Shown here one piece after another: positions 54,317-63,704 of a stretch of DNA of 64,000 bases. The stretch lies in the NCBI GenBank assembly GCA_964389805.1, contig CAYMFU010000019.1, positions 1 to 64,000 of the forward strand. Reading direction: 5' to 3'. Below the pieces are notes generated by a model. That model saw nothing but the letters and a program-made list of their open reading frames with translations, had not been told where the DNA came from and did no database searches. The stretch comes from JAGTVG01 sp964389805. Lineage in GTDB: Bacteria; Bacteroidota; Bacteroidia; Cytophagales; Cyclobacteriaceae. Both the position numbers and the translations under genes were made by a program. Every line of letters starts with the position of its first letter. Positions within the stretch are counted from its first letter, which is position 1.

Positions 54317-56115
54317 TATATAAATTCTCCTTTTAGTACGAATTCTTCAAGCCACTTCCTCTTTATTTCACCGGTAAGGTATTTCTCGATCACAAGGCTT
54401 GATATAGAGGCAGCTGCACGTCCACCCCAACCTGCATTTTCCACATAGACGGCAACAGCTATTTGCGGATCCTCTTTGGGTGCAAATCCCATAAATCCTG
54501 AATGGTCTTCACCATGTGGATTTTCGACGGTACTTGTTTTTCCACAGACTTCGATATTCGTCATATAAGCCCTTCTTCCTGATCCTGAACGTACAACTTC
54601 TTGCATTCCATTGATTACTGAATTAAAATGAACGGAATCAATCCCAACCTCATTTTTAATTATGTACTTTGGATCAGGCAATCCATTATCATCTACTGAT
54701 TTAATGATGTGAGGTGTATAAAAATATCCCTTATTTGCTAAAATAGTAGCTAAATTGGCCATTTGAAGCGGCGTAACAAGCGTTTCCCCCTGTCCTATAC
54801 TTAAGGAATAAATATTGGAAAATTTCCATCGGTTCTGACCATAAACCCTGTCGTAATAGCCAACTGTGGGTACGTACCCACTTTTCGGATTCGGAATATC
54901 AATATCGAGGGTAACTCCCAAACCAAAATTAACAACATAATTCCTCCATTTCTCCAAGCCAAACCTTGCATCAATGAAAGGACTGGGATCTTCCCTTTGG
55001 TTTATAATTCTCCGGAACACCTTAAAAAAATAATTATTAGAAGAATAGGTTATGGCTTCTTCCACATCATAATATCCTATTGGCGCTAAATCCCCAATCA
55101 ACCTGCCATCACTGTATATCAATTCATCCTTATCGATAACATTTTCCTGAAGAGCGATCAATGCCTGAATCGTCTTGAACATGGAGCCCGGGGGGTACAT
55201 GGCCATTATCGGCCGGTTGAAAAGAGGAACCAGCGTATCCACTGAAAGAGTCTGAAAATTATCGGAAAATTCACGTCCGGACAAAATATTCGGATCATAA
55301 GAAGGTGCTGAGACAATACTCAAAATTTCACCGGTAGCAGGTTGAATAGCAACCAGGCTCCCAACTTTTCCATCAAGCAGTTTTTCTGCGTATTCCTGCA
55401 CGCTTAAGTCAATGGTCGAGATCAGATTATTTCCAGGTACAGAAATTGTGTCTAGCCGGCCTTCTTTATAAAGTCCCTGTTCAACTCCTCTAACATTCAC
55501 CATTCTTTTCTTTACTCCTCTCTGACCCCGTAAAGCTTTTTCGTAACTGGACTCAATACCACTAATACCAATATAATCACCCATGCGGTAATAATTGGTG
55601 GTATCCCTGTCAAGTTGACCTTTACTTATCTCACCAACATAACCAAGTGCATTCGACAATACCGGATGCGGATATTCACGTACGGACCTCGCAGAAATAT
55701 AAAATCCTTTAAAATTTATAAGCTTATCCTGTATTCGTGCATATTCTTCATTCGAGATTTGCTTAATAAATATGGAGGGCTTAATCACAGAATACTTTCT
55801 GGCAATATCATACTTCTCATTAAAAGTCTCTTTGTCAATTCCAAACATGGAACAGAACTCTGCTGTGTCTTTTACTTCCACCTCCATTGGAACTATCATC
55901 AGGTCGTACATTGGATTGTTTATGACCAAAAGATCACCGTTTCTGTCATAGATCAATCCTCTATATGGGTATTCAACAATACGTTGAATGATATTATTTT
56001 CTGCCGCTAACCGGTAGTTATCACTTAATACCTGAATACTGAGTAGTTTAAGGAGAAAAATTATCCCTACTATAACAATGCCTATCCGAATTATTATCTT
56101 TCTTGAATCATTCAT
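54313..56115 (-). CDS. mrdA: Penicillin-binding protein 2 (elongasome transpeptidase)
   Basis: A class B PBP of 600 residues that cross-links peptidoglycan in cell elongation. The N-terminal membrane anchor is at 8-27 and the dimerisation domain with YPYRGLIYDRNG near 50. The transpeptidase motifs are SxxK in YPPGSMFKTIQ (about residue 308-311), SxN in TYSSNNYFF (near 358) and, where the KTG box is expected, KTS in EVCGKTSTVEN (near 526). The Gly-to-Ser change reflects one codon (AGT instead of GGT). All else looks intact, so the protein is probably active. It overlaps mreD by 4 bases. Confidence 0.96.
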   Translation of the reverse strand: MNDSRKIIIRIGIVIVGIIFLLKLLSIQVLSDNYRLAAENNIIQRIVEYPYRGLIYDRNGDLLVINNPMYDLMIVPMEVEVKDTAEFCSMFGIDKETFNEKYDIARKYSVIKPSIFIKQISNEEYARIQDKLINFKGFYISARSVREYPHPVLSNALGYVGEISKGQLDRDTTNYYRMGDYIGISGIESSYEKALRGQRGVKKRMVNVRGVEQGLYKEGRLDTISVPGNNLISTIDLSVQEYAEKLLDGKVGSLVAIQPATGEILSIVSAPSYDPNILSGREFSDNFQTLSVDTLVPLFNRPIMAMYPPGSMFKTIQALIALQENVIDKDELIYSDGRLIGDLAPIGYYDVEEAITYSSNNYFFKVFRRIINQREDPSPFIDARFGLEKWRNYVVNFGLGVTLDIDIPNPKSGYVPTVGYYDRVYGQNRWKFSNIYSLSIGQGETLVTPLQMANLATILANKGYFYTPHIIKSVDDNGLPDPKYIIKNEVGIDSVHFNSVINGMQEVVRSGSGRRAYMTNIEVCGKTSTVENPHGEDHSGFMGFAPKEDPQIAVAVYVENAGWGGRAAASISSLVIEKYLTGEIKRKWLEEFVLKGEFIY

Positions 56116-56633
56116 GACAACCGATCTCTATTGTAAAATAGATTCTGTCCAATTACCAATATAGTAAACGTAAACAAGCTGCTGAAAAAGGTCTTTTTAA
56201 TTATTAACCAAAAGTGATATAGTTCACCAGCCTCTATAAAGAATAACGAAAGATGATGCAGAAATATTAAAGGTAAAGCATAAGTAATAAACCAACCAAA
56301 TCCCATAACCCGCATTGTGGGTAATCTTACATCTTCATAACCAGTACTGGGAGTGATGGTAGAAAGCCAGAATGGGCGCAAATAGGCTATTAATGTCCCG
56401 GAAGCAGCATTTACCCCCAGGCTGTTATAAAAAATATCGATTGAAAAACCTGTAATAAATCCAAGAATAACTAATAATACTGTGCTGATTTCAAAAGGAA
56501 GTAATAAAATAAAGCCGATGTATACAAAACAGAAGGCTGTTCCAAATAATACCATATTGTCAAAAAGGAATACCTGCAACATGATATATACTGCAAACAC
56601 TAAAACATTATATATGATACTTCGCCTATTCAT
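56112..56633 (-). CDS. mreD: Rod-shape-determining membrane protein MreD
   Basis: A small polytopic membrane protein of 173 residues with five to six hydrophobic segments; it begins MNRRSIIYNVLVFAVYIMLQ. MreD sequences are poorly conserved, and the identity here is fixed mainly by position between mreC and mrdA and by the topology. It overlaps mreC upstream by 8 bases and mrdA downstream by 4 bases, consistent with translational coupling. It helps connect MreC and the elongasome at the inner membrane. Confidence 0.9.
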   Translation of the reverse strand: MNRRSIIYNVLVFAVYIMLQVFLFDNMVLFGTAFCFVYIGFILLLPFEISTVLLVILGFITGFSIDIFYNSLGVNAASGTLIAYLRPFWLSTITPSTGYEDVRLPTMRVMGFGWFITYALPLIFLHHLSLFFIEAGELYHFWLIIKKTFFSSLFTFTILVIGQNLFYNRDRLS

Positions 56634-57453
56634 TTAAAACTTCAACAGAATCTTTCTCCTGCCGGTCATAATTTTGGATTAAATACACATGAGACAGCGA
56701 TTGAAAATCGCTTGACAGGTCAATAATTACCTGATAAAATGTTTCATTTTCATCGATACTAAATTCCTTTATTTGACCAATTGGTATTCCCTCGGGAAAG
56801 ATAGCGTTAAACCCTGAAGTAGTAATTGAATCACCCACTTGTATCTCCACATGCCGGGGTATGTACAATAAATTGGCATAAAGCGGATCCAATCCATCCC
56901 ATTTTGATGTACAGAAAACTCCCAATCTGCTTAATAAGGATGATACCTGCATACCTCCATGCAAGAGGCTATATAAAGTTGCATAATTTTTAGACACGGT
57001 TTTGACAACCCCAACGACACCAAAAGAACTTATAGCACCCATTCCAGGCTCCAGGCCATCCTGTGAACCCTTATCAACTGTGATATAATTGTTAATTTTC
57101 TGAGTACTGTTATTAATTACTTTTGCAGGAATATAATCGTATTGTATCGCAGTATCAACTGTCGATATTATTGAAGAATCAGCATTAAATACCTGAACCT
57201 GTTTCTGGCTGATCAAGTCACGTAAAAAAGCATTTTCTTTTGCCAGATAATCATTTTCATTTATTAGATTAAAATATTGATAAACACCTTGTCTTAATCC
57301 GAAAATAGATGAGACTATGCTATTTGATGTATTGAAGAAAGCTGCATTATGAAACGTACTGGTCCCAATTACCAACCAGAAAGCTAGAATTTCCAGTACA
57401 ATAAATGTAAAAAATGCCCTATACTGATAAATTAATAGAAATAAACGACGCAT
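56626..57453 (-). CDS. mreC: Rod-shape-determining protein MreC
   Basis: A 275-residue bitopic protein that bridges MreB and the peptidoglycan synthases. One membrane segment (about 12-32; AFFTFIVLEILAFWLVIG) is followed by a coiled coil (YFNLINENDYLAKENAFLRDLIS) and a beta-rich periplasmic domain with NYITVDKGSQDGLEPGMGAISSFGVVGVV at about 124-151, the region conserved in MreC. It follows mreB by 7 bases and overlaps mreD by 8 bases. Confidence 0.96.
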   Translation of the reverse strand: MRRLFLLIYQYRAFFTFIVLEILAFWLVIGTSTFHNAAFFNTSNSIVSSIFGLRQGVYQYFNLINENDYLAKENAFLRDLISQKQVQVFNADSSIISTVDTAIQYDYIPAKVINNSTQKINNYITVDKGSQDGLEPGMGAISSFGVVGVVKTVSKNYATLYSLLHGGMQVSSLLSRLGVFCTSKWDGLDPLYANLLYIPRHVEIQVGDSITTSGFNAIFPEGIPIGQIKEFSIDENETFYQVIIDLSSDFQSLSHVYLIQNYDRQEKDSVEVLNE

Positions 57454-57460
57454 TAAATGT

Positions 57461-58486
57461 TTATGTCATCAAAACGGACCTGTATTCTTGTAGATTCTTT
57501 AAAGCCAAACCGGTTCCCCTAACTACTGCTCTTAAAGGATCGTCGGCTACATGTATAGGCAACTTTGTTTTTAAAGCAAGTCTTTTGTCCAAGCCTCTAA
57601 GAAGCGCTCCGCCTCCCGTTAAATGTATGCCATTATCGTAAATATCTGCGGATAATTCAGGTGGAGATATTTCCAGTGCTTTCAGAACCGCTTCTTCAAT
57701 TTTGGAAACGGATTTATCTATGGCAAATGCAATTTCAGAATATGAGATCTTTATAACTTTAGGGATCCCGGTCATAAGGTCCCGGCCTCTGATCTCATAA
57801 TCATCAGGTGGTTCATCCAATTCTGTTAAAGCTGAACCTACTTCTATTTTAACTTTTTCTGCAGATCGCTCACCAATCAAAAGGTTATGCTGTCTTCTCA
57901 TATAATCCAGGATATCTTTATTAAAAGTTTCCCCGGCAACCCGGATAGATTGATCGCAAACGATTCCGGACAAAGCGATTACGGCAATTTCAGTCGTACC
58001 CCCGCCTATGTCAACCACCATTGATCCAACAGGTCTTTCAATGTCAATGCCAATACCCAATGCTGCCGCTATAGGCTCCTGAACCATATACACTTCTTTT
58101 GCCCCGGCATGTTCCGCTGAATCCCTGACAGCTCTTTTTTCAACTTCAGTTATACCGCTGGGTATACAGATCACCATTCTGTGGGAAGTGGGAAAAATAG
58201 TCCGGCGATTTTCTATCATTTTGATCATTCCCCGGATCATATGTTCTGCGGCATGAAAATCAGCAATCACTCCATCCTTTAAAGGTTTGATGGTTTTTAT
58301 GTTTTCATGTGTTTTCTCATGCATCTGCATGGCTTCCCGGCCAATTGCCAACACTTTATTATTGTTCTTATCTATTGCTATGATAGATGGTTCATCTACT
58401 ACGATTTTATCCTTATTAATGATAAGCGTATTAGCTGTGCCAAGGTCAATGGCAATATCACTCGAGAAAAAATCAAACAATCCCAT
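57461..58486 (-). CDS. mreB: Rod-shape-determining actin homologue MreB
   Basis: An actin-like ATPase of 341 residues that forms membrane-bound filaments directing cell-wall elongation. The phosphate-1 loop is DIAIDLGTANTLI (about 9-21), phosphate-2 MVVDIGGGTTEIAVIAL near 158, and the adenosine motif ITGG-like HLTGGGALLRGLDKRL near 291. The N-terminal MGLFDFFSSD can be a membrane-binding amphipathic helix. It is the first shape gene, 43 bases after purH, and is followed by mreC, mreD, mrdA and rodA. Confidence 0.98.
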   Translation of the reverse strand: MGLFDFFSSDIAIDLGTANTLIINKDKIVVDEPSIIAIDKNNNKVLAIGREAMQMHEKTHENIKTIKPLKDGVIADFHAAEHMIRGMIKMIENRRTIFPTSHRMVICIPSGITEVEKRAVRDSAEHAGAKEVYMVQEPIAAALGIGIDIERPVGSMVVDIGGGTTEIAVIALSGIVCDQSIRVAGETFNKDILDYMRRQHNLLIGERSAEKVKIEVGSALTELDEPPDDYEIRGRDLMTGIPKVIKISYSEIAFAIDKSVSKIEEAVLKALEISPPELSADIYDNGIHLTGGGALLRGLDKRLALKTKLPIHVADDPLRAVVRGTGLALKNLQEYRSVLMT

Positions 58487-58529
58487 AGTATACTTATCCT
58501 GATTAGTTTATAATACTATATTATTTCTA

Positions 58530-60056
58530 TTAATGCTTAAAATGCCTGAATCCAGTAAACACCATGGCCATATTATGGGCATCACAATAGTCAATAGAAT
58601 CCTTATCTCTTACAGATCCACCAGGTTGAATAACGGCTTTTATCCCAGCATGATCTGCTATTTCAACACAGTCGGGAAATGGGAAAAAGGCATCGGAAGC
58701 CATTACGGCACCATTAAGGTCCATGTTGAAATTCCTGGCCTTTTCTATAGCCTGTTTTAAAGCATCCACCCTGGATGTCTGTCCTACACCACTAGCCAGC
58801 AGCTGGCCATCCTTTGCTAATACAATTGTATTTGACTTGGTATGCTTACATACTTTACTGGCAAACAATAAAGCCCTGTTTTCTTCATCAGTGGTAGCCC
58901 GTTGAGTGGCCACCTTTATATCGTCCAGACTATCCGTTTTAAGGTCCTTATCCTGCTCGAGTACACCATTCAGTAATGTCTTGGCTATTTTAGTTTCCTT
59001 CAGATTGTCCTTTTTAACAAGTATGATCCTGTTCTTTTTTGACTTCAATATATCTAATGCATCTGGTGCATATTCAGGCGCAATGACCACTTCGCAAAAC
59101 AGCTTATTAATTTCTTCTGCAGCTTCAAGATCAACCGTCCTGTTCGTTGCTAAAATACCACCAAATGCAGATATTGTGTCGGCCTCGAAAGCTTTTAAAT
59201 AAGCTTCTTTTACCGAATTACCGGTAGCTGCACCACAGGCGTTGGTATGTTTCAGAATTGCAAATGCCGTCTCTTTATCAAATTCTTCCACCAGCGCAAC
59301 AGCAGCATCGATATCTACCAGATTATTATATGAAAGCGCTTTGCCATGGATCTGATCAAATAGCGATCCGAGATCTCCATAAAATATGCCCTTTTGATGA
59401 GGATTTTCTCCGTATCTTAATTCGGTTGCTTTTAACTCGCTGATCTTCAAAGCAGGAATTTGAAATTCCCCGTTAAAATAATTGAAAATAGCGGTGTCGT
59501 AATGTGAGGAAACATTAAAAGCCTGTGCCGCCAGATATTTGCGATCTTCCTGATCAGTACTGCAATCTTTTTCCTCCAGGATACTCAACAATTCCTGGTA
59601 CTGGTTTTTTGAAGCAACAATAGCAACATCTCTGAAGTTCTTGGCTGCAGCACGAATTAAAGAAATTCCGCCTATGTCAATTTTTTCAATTATCGATTGC
59701 TCATCGGCTCCACTTGATACGGTTTCTTCAAAAGGATATAAATCTACGATGACCAGGTCAAGGTCAGGAATTTCATAATCCTTAATTTCTTTTTGATCCG
59801 AAGTATTGTCCCTGCGAGATAATATTCCGCCAAAAACTTTTGGATGGAGGGTTTTTACGCGACCTCCCAGAATCGAGGGATATCCTGTAAGTGATTCCAC
59901 AGCGGTCACATCAATGCCTTGTTCCTGAATAAATTTTTGAGTGCCACCCGTTGAATATATGTGTACGCCATTCTCTTTCAGTACTTTAAGGATCGGTTCT
60001 AACTGGTCCTTATAAAACACTGAGACGAGAGCAGATTGAATTTTTCTTCTTCCCAT
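58530..60056 (-). CDS. purH: Bifunctional AICAR transformylase/IMP cyclohydrolase
   Basis: PurH carries out the last two steps of IMP synthesis. I choose the ATG at 60056 (MGRRKIQSALVSVF), five codons inside the longest frame. The N-terminal IMP cyclohydrolase domain of MGS-like fold (about 1-195) has IYSTGGTQKFI, GRVKTLHPKVFGGIL and the DLVIVDLYPFE segments. The C-terminal transformylase domain contains ELRYGENPHQKG and the KHTNACGAA motif (Lys-His catalytic pair near 265). It ends with QPGGSVRDKDSIDYCDAHNMAMVFTG. The purN gene lies 35 bases upstream. Confidence 0.97.
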   Translation of the reverse strand: MGRRKIQSALVSVFYKDQLEPILKVLKENGVHIYSTGGTQKFIQEQGIDVTAVESLTGYPSILGGRVKTLHPKVFGGILSRRDNTSDQKEIKDYEIPDLDLVIVDLYPFEETVSSGADEQSIIEKIDIGGISLIRAAAKNFRDVAIVASKNQYQELLSILEEKDCSTDQEDRKYLAAQAFNVSSHYDTAIFNYFNGEFQIPALKISELKATELRYGENPHQKGIFYGDLGSLFDQIHGKALSYNNLVDIDAAVALVEEFDKETAFAILKHTNACGAATGNSVKEAYLKAFEADTISAFGGILATNRTVDLEAAEEINKLFCEVVIAPEYAPDALDILKSKKNRIILVKKDNLKETKIAKTLLNGVLEQDKDLKTDSLDDIKVATQRATTDEENRALLFASKVCKHTKSNTIVLAKDGQLLASGVGQTSRVDALKQAIEKARNFNMDLNGAVMASDAFFPFPDCVEIADHAGIKAVIQPGGSVRDKDSIDYCDAHNMAMVFTGFRHFKH

Positions 60057-60091
60057 AGTTTGGATTCTCAAAAGTGCAAAGCTAATGTTTT

Positions 60092-60676
60092 TTATTTATT
60101 TATTATCAGTTCTTCAATTACTTTAGGAAAGTATTCATACTCTAGTTGATGTATCTTCTTTGCCAGGGATTCAGGTGTATCATCGCCGTCAATTTTACAA
60201 CGTGCCTGAAATACAATTTTCCCTTCATCGTATTTCTCATTCACATAGTGAATACTAATTCCGGATTCGGCATCCCCCGATTCAATAACGGCCTGATGCA
60301 CATGCATTCCGTACATGCCCTTCCCGCCATAATTTGGAAGAAGTGCCGGATGAATATTAATGATCTTATTTTCAAAAGCCCTGATCAAATTCAAAGGTAC
60401 AAGCCACAGAAATCCTGCCAGTACAATAAGATCAATCCCTTCGCTTTTCAGGAGCTCAATGATTTCATCTGATTTATAAAAATCATCCCTTGAAAAAATA
60501 CAAGTTGGGATATTGTGTTTTTCAGCCCTGACCAGGGCATATGCATCTGGCTTATTAGAACATAAAATCTTAACCTTTCCTATTGATGATCCTTGGAAAT
60601 GTGATATTATTTGTTCTGCATTTGTTCCACTTCCTGACGCAAATATTGCTATGCTTTTTGTCTTCTTATTATCCAA
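60092..60676 (-). CDS. purN: Phosphoribosylglycinamide formyltransferase
   Basis: PurN transfers a formyl group from 10-formyl-tetrahydrofolate to GAR. The 194-residue protein shows IAIFASGSGTNAEQII at the start (phosphate loop), and the active-site residues are Asn and His in IINIHPALLPNYGGKG (near 107) and the Asp in NEKYDEGKI (near 147). The HQAVIESGDAESGISIHYV segment is typical. It precedes purH by 35 bases and follows the prenyltransferase gene by 6 bases, so both are probably in one transcript. Confidence 0.97.
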   Translation of the reverse strand: MDNKKTKSIAIFASGSGTNAEQIISHFQGSSIGKVKILCSNKPDAYALVRAEKHNIPTCIFSRDDFYKSDEIIELLKSEGIDLIVLAGFLWLVPLNLIRAFENKIINIHPALLPNYGGKGMYGMHVHQAVIESGDAESGISIHYVNEKYDEGKIVFQARCKIDGDDTPESLAKKIHQLEYEYFPKVIEELIINK

Positions 60677-60682
60677 TTTTTC

Positions 60683-61576
60683 TCACTTTATAAGTTTAAA
60701 AAATATCATGCTAATAATACCACTCAACATTATCAGCTTACTGAATCCGCTCAAAAGATAAAAATCTCTCTTCGAGTCAGCCCTAATCAACCTTTGAATG
60801 AATACCATAGCTGGAATAGCTAAAAATACAAAATATATTTTTAAAAAATAATTATCCTGTTTTATTGTTAGCCATACGATGATTCCCATAAAAACCAACA
60901 ATATAAAAAGTACAATTTTTTTAGTTTTTCTAATGCCTAGAACCACGGGTAGCGTTCTACATCCAAATGCCTGATCTCCTTTCCAGTCTTCAATATCTTT
61001 TATGATCTCCCTTATTAGATTTATGAAAAATGCGAACATGGCATAAATAAAAACGATCCACTGATTTTTGGGGTATAAAATTACAACTATAAGCAGACCT
61101 AAAGCAGTGAGAAAGGCTATCACCACATTTCCCACAAACGGTAGTCTTTTAAGGTGATTGGAATAAAACCATAATAAAAATGCGGCGATAAGATTGATCC
61201 CGCCAATTAACAGGTTTATAAATAGGCCGATCAATACGCCAAAAAAACTGAAAACAATATGTGTAGTTAAGGCAATACGCCTTTTAATTAACTTTCCAAC
61301 AACGACTTTTTGAGGCCTGTTGATGTAATCAATTTTTATGTCATAATAATCATTGATTATATAACCACCAGCAGCAATTATTACAGTAGAAGCTGATAAC
61401 AGAAATAAATTTGGATCAAACAGATAGAGCTTATATGAATCATCCATCCCAATAAGAAATATGGCAGTAAAATATTGGGTCAAAAAGATGATCAAAAGGT
61501 TAGGCAATCGTATCAGCTGAACGATCTCTCTTGGGTTTAAGCGGTTTTCCGATTTCTTTTGCGTTTTTGATGCCAT
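60683..61576 (-). CDS. UbiA-family prenyltransferase
   Basis: A 297-residue polytopic membrane prenyltransferase of the UbiA family. The two Asp-rich motifs are NDYYDIKIDYINRP (about 72-85) and DIEDWKGDQAFGCRTLP (about 188-204), which bind the prenyl diphosphate with magnesium. About eight membrane segments flank them. In Bacteroidota such genes are often labelled geranylgeranylglycerol-phosphate geranylgeranyltransferase, but quinone, heme O or chlorophyll-type acceptors cannot be excluded. It lies between purN and the macro-domain gene with gaps of 6 and 11 bases. Confidence 0.92.
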   Translation of the reverse strand: MASKTQKKSENRLNPREIVQLIRLPNLLIIFLTQYFTAIFLIGMDDSYKLYLFDPNLFLLSASTVIIAAGGYIINDYYDIKIDYINRPQKVVVGKLIKRRIALTTHIVFSFFGVLIGLFINLLIGGINLIAAFLLWFYSNHLKRLPFVGNVVIAFLTALGLLIVVILYPKNQWIVFIYAMFAFFINLIREIIKDIEDWKGDQAFGCRTLPVVLGIRKTKKIVLFILLVFMGIIVWLTIKQDNYFLKIYFVFLAIPAMVFIQRLIRADSKRDFYLLSGFSKLIMLSGIISMIFFKLIK

Positions 61577-61587
61577 AAAAACCCAAT

Positions 61588-62115
61588 TTAAATTATATCG
61601 TATGCTGTAAGTTTATTTTTATAAATATCATAAGATAATGTATCGAAACATACGAAAACAACACGCACGATTGAAATTGCATTATCTCCAAAATTCCTGA
61701 CAGTATCAATAGCAATGACAGCTGCATCATCTAAAGGATAACCATATACGCCAGTACTTATATTTGGAAAAGCGATAGATCCCAATTTATGATTTTCTGC
61801 CAGTTTCAAACTGTTTTCATATGCATTTCTAAGTAGTAAATTTTCATTAAAACTACCACCCCGCCAAACTGGCCCGACAGTATGTATAACTTTAGAGGCA
61901 GGCAGCTTACCTCCTGTGGTAATAACAGCCTCTCCTGTGGGACACCCCCCAGTCTGTTCCCGTATCAAATCACATTCGAGCATTATAGAAGGACCGCCTG
62001 CTTTGTGTATTGCCCCATCCACTCCTCCTCCTCCGGCTAGTCTGGAATTGGCGGCATTAACTATAACGTCAACCTCTATTTTTGTAATATCTCCTTTTAC
62101 TAACTGAATGTTCAT
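61588..62115 (-). CDS. Macro-domain protein (O-acetyl-ADP-ribose deacetylase-like)
   Basis: A macro-domain protein of 175 residues from the ATG at 62115 (MNIQLVKGDITKIEVD); earlier in-frame ATGs exist at 62121, 62127 and 62160 but they extend further into the upstream gene. The MacroD/YmdB signature VNAANSRLAGGGGVDGAIHKAGG begins near residue 17, TGEAVITTGGKLP and VIHTVGPVW follow, and FPNISTGVYGYP is near 127. Such domains remove acetyl from O-acetyl-ADP-ribose or ADP-ribose from proteins and nucleic acids. The gene overlaps the phosphoesterase gene upstream by 47 bases, which points to translational coupling. Confidence 0.93.
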   Translation of the reverse strand: MNIQLVKGDITKIEVDVIVNAANSRLAGGGGVDGAIHKAGGPSIMLECDLIREQTGGCPTGEAVITTGGKLPASKVIHTVGPVWRGGSFNENLLLRNAYENSLKLAENHKLGSIAFPNISTGVYGYPLDDAAVIAIDTVRNFGDNAISIVRVVFVCFDTLSYDIYKNKLTAYDII

Positions 62116-62797
62116 AATCATGTTCATCCATGCAAGGCTGGATGATATAAGATAAATCACTTAAGTTCAGTACAAATAAATTTCCCATTCCCTCACGATG
62201 GGTATAAACACATCCATTGTCAATATTCAATTTATAATTCCGCTTTTCCATAACATGATACAGGATTTCCTGAAGAGGAGTGGCATAATGTCCATGGATA
62301 ATCGTTTTATAACGGGTTTTCTCAGGATCGACTACAAAGTCCCTGGTGTGGAGCATAGAATACGAATCGCTAAACGGATCTGATGCTGAATAATTAAACC
62401 CGGCATGAACAACAATGAAATCCTCAAGTTCGATATAAAAAGGAAGCTTATTAATGAATTCTATATAATGATCCGGAATCTCGTTGACGGTGCTCACCTT
62501 AAAACTATCCAGTGTTTCAAGACCTCCTTTTATTATAAAATCCTCTACGGATGTTTTATCATTGATGGCATTTAAAAGCAATTGCTCGTGGTTTCCCCGC
62601 ACTGCCTGGATCTTATACCCGGACTCGATCAAATGAAAAACATAATCCAGTACACCTTTGCTGTCCGGCCCTTTATTAATAAAATCCCCGGTAAAGTAAA
62701 TTTCATCAGATTCATCGGGGCAGATTACTTTTTCAAAAGTATATTGAAAAGTATCTATACATCCATGAAGATCAGGAAACACAAATTTGTTTGCCAA
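62069..62797 (-). CDS. PPP-type metallophosphoesterase
   Basis: A 242-residue phosphoesterase of the calcineurin-like/serine-threonine phosphatase class. The metal motifs are PDLHGC (Asp-x-His, residues 8-13), TGDFINKGPDSKGVL near 36, and VRGNHEQLLL near 66, followed by FIVVHAGFN and IHGH. This order resembles PrpE/ApaH-like enzymes, so the substrate can be phosphoproteins or dinucleoside polyphosphates. It lies 2 bases after proC and overlaps the macro-domain gene by 47 bases. A link to nucleotide signalling is possible but not shown. Confidence 0.93.
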   Translation of the reverse strand: MANKFVFPDLHGCIDTFQYTFEKVICPDESDEIYFTGDFINKGPDSKGVLDYVFHLIESGYKIQAVRGNHEQLLLNAINDKTSVEDFIIKGGLETLDSFKVSTVNEIPDHYIEFINKLPFYIELEDFIVVHAGFNYSASDPFSDSYSMLHTRDFVVDPEKTRYKTIIHGHYATPLQEILYHVMEKRNYKLNIDNGCVYTHREGMGNLFVLNLSDLSYIIQPCMDEHDYEHSVSKRRYYKNRG

Positions 62798-62799
62798 AA

Positions 62800-63588
62800 C
62801 TAAATATTGTTATAGGAAGTTAATATGCCCTTGATCAGGGATGAACTAAAACCCTGGTGTTCCATTTCGTTCAATCCGGCAATGGTGCACCCCATGGGAG
62901 TAGTTACTTTATCTATTTCATATTCAGGATGTTCGCCACCTTCTATCAATAAACCGGCAGCGCCTCGTACCGTTTGAGATGCGATCAACTGGGCGGTTGA
63001 GGAGTCAAATCCAATTTCAATACCGCCCTGGCTGGCAGCCCTGATAAACCTTAAGGCATAGGCAATCCCGCAAGCTGCTAAAACAGTGGATGCATCCATA
63101 AGCTCCTCGTCAATTTTAATAGTCTTACCTAGTTGATCAAAAATTGAAAAGACAATGTCTTTATTTTCCGCTGAATCATCCCTGGTGGCAATGCATGTCA
63201 TCGATTCCCGTATGGCGATGGCTGTATTTGGCATGGCCCTGAATATATGAATTTCCGGTCCGCAATATTCCTTAAGTACCTCAATTTTAACACCTGTTAC
63301 AACAGATACCAGAATCTGGTCTTTTCGTAGTAAAGGCCTGATTTCAGTAATCACTTTTTCTGTCTGATGCGGTTTTACAGCGACAAGTATCACTTTCTTG
63401 CCTTTGACCGCATCCCCATTATTACTGGTTACTTTTATTCCTTTTGCTTTAAGATCTTCGATAAGATGAACTTTCCGCCGGGTTAATGTAATATTGGAGG
63501 CTTTTATCTTTTCACTGAATAATAAGCCCATGGCGATTGACCGCCCAAGATTGCCACCACCAATGATCCCAATATCATATGCTATCAT
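62800..63588 (-). CDS. proC: Pyrroline-5-carboxylate reductase
   Basis: ProC reduces pyrroline-5-carboxylate to proline. The 262-residue protein has the dinucleotide-binding opening IGIIGGGNLGRSIAMGLL, the LVAVKPHQTEKVI segment near 70 and HIFRAMPNTAIAIRESMTCIA near 115. The C-terminal dimer domain ends TTPMGCTIAGLNEMEHQGFSSSLIKGI, the ProC signature. It heads the row of minus-strand genes that runs to rodA. Its upstream gap of about 116 bases is shared with the divergent partial gene at the right edge. Confidence 0.97.
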   Translation of the reverse strand: MIAYDIGIIGGGNLGRSIAMGLLFSEKIKASNITLTRRKVHLIEDLKAKGIKVTSNNGDAVKGKKVILVAVKPHQTEKVITEIRPLLRKDQILVSVVTGVKIEVLKEYCGPEIHIFRAMPNTAIAIRESMTCIATRDDSAENKDIVFSIFDQLGKTIKIDEELMDASTVLAACGIAYALRFIRAASQGGIEIGFDSSTAQLIASQTVRGAAGLLIEGGEHPEYEIDKVTTPMGCTIAGLNEMEHQGFSSSLIKGILTSYNNI

Positions 63589-63704
63589 AATTGTTTATAT
63601 ATTAATTATAAATAAGATGCAATTTATGTTTATTTTTCAATATTTTATGGGTGCTTATATGTAAATGATAAGAATTATCCTGAGATTTAAGGGTATTTAT
63701 AAAA

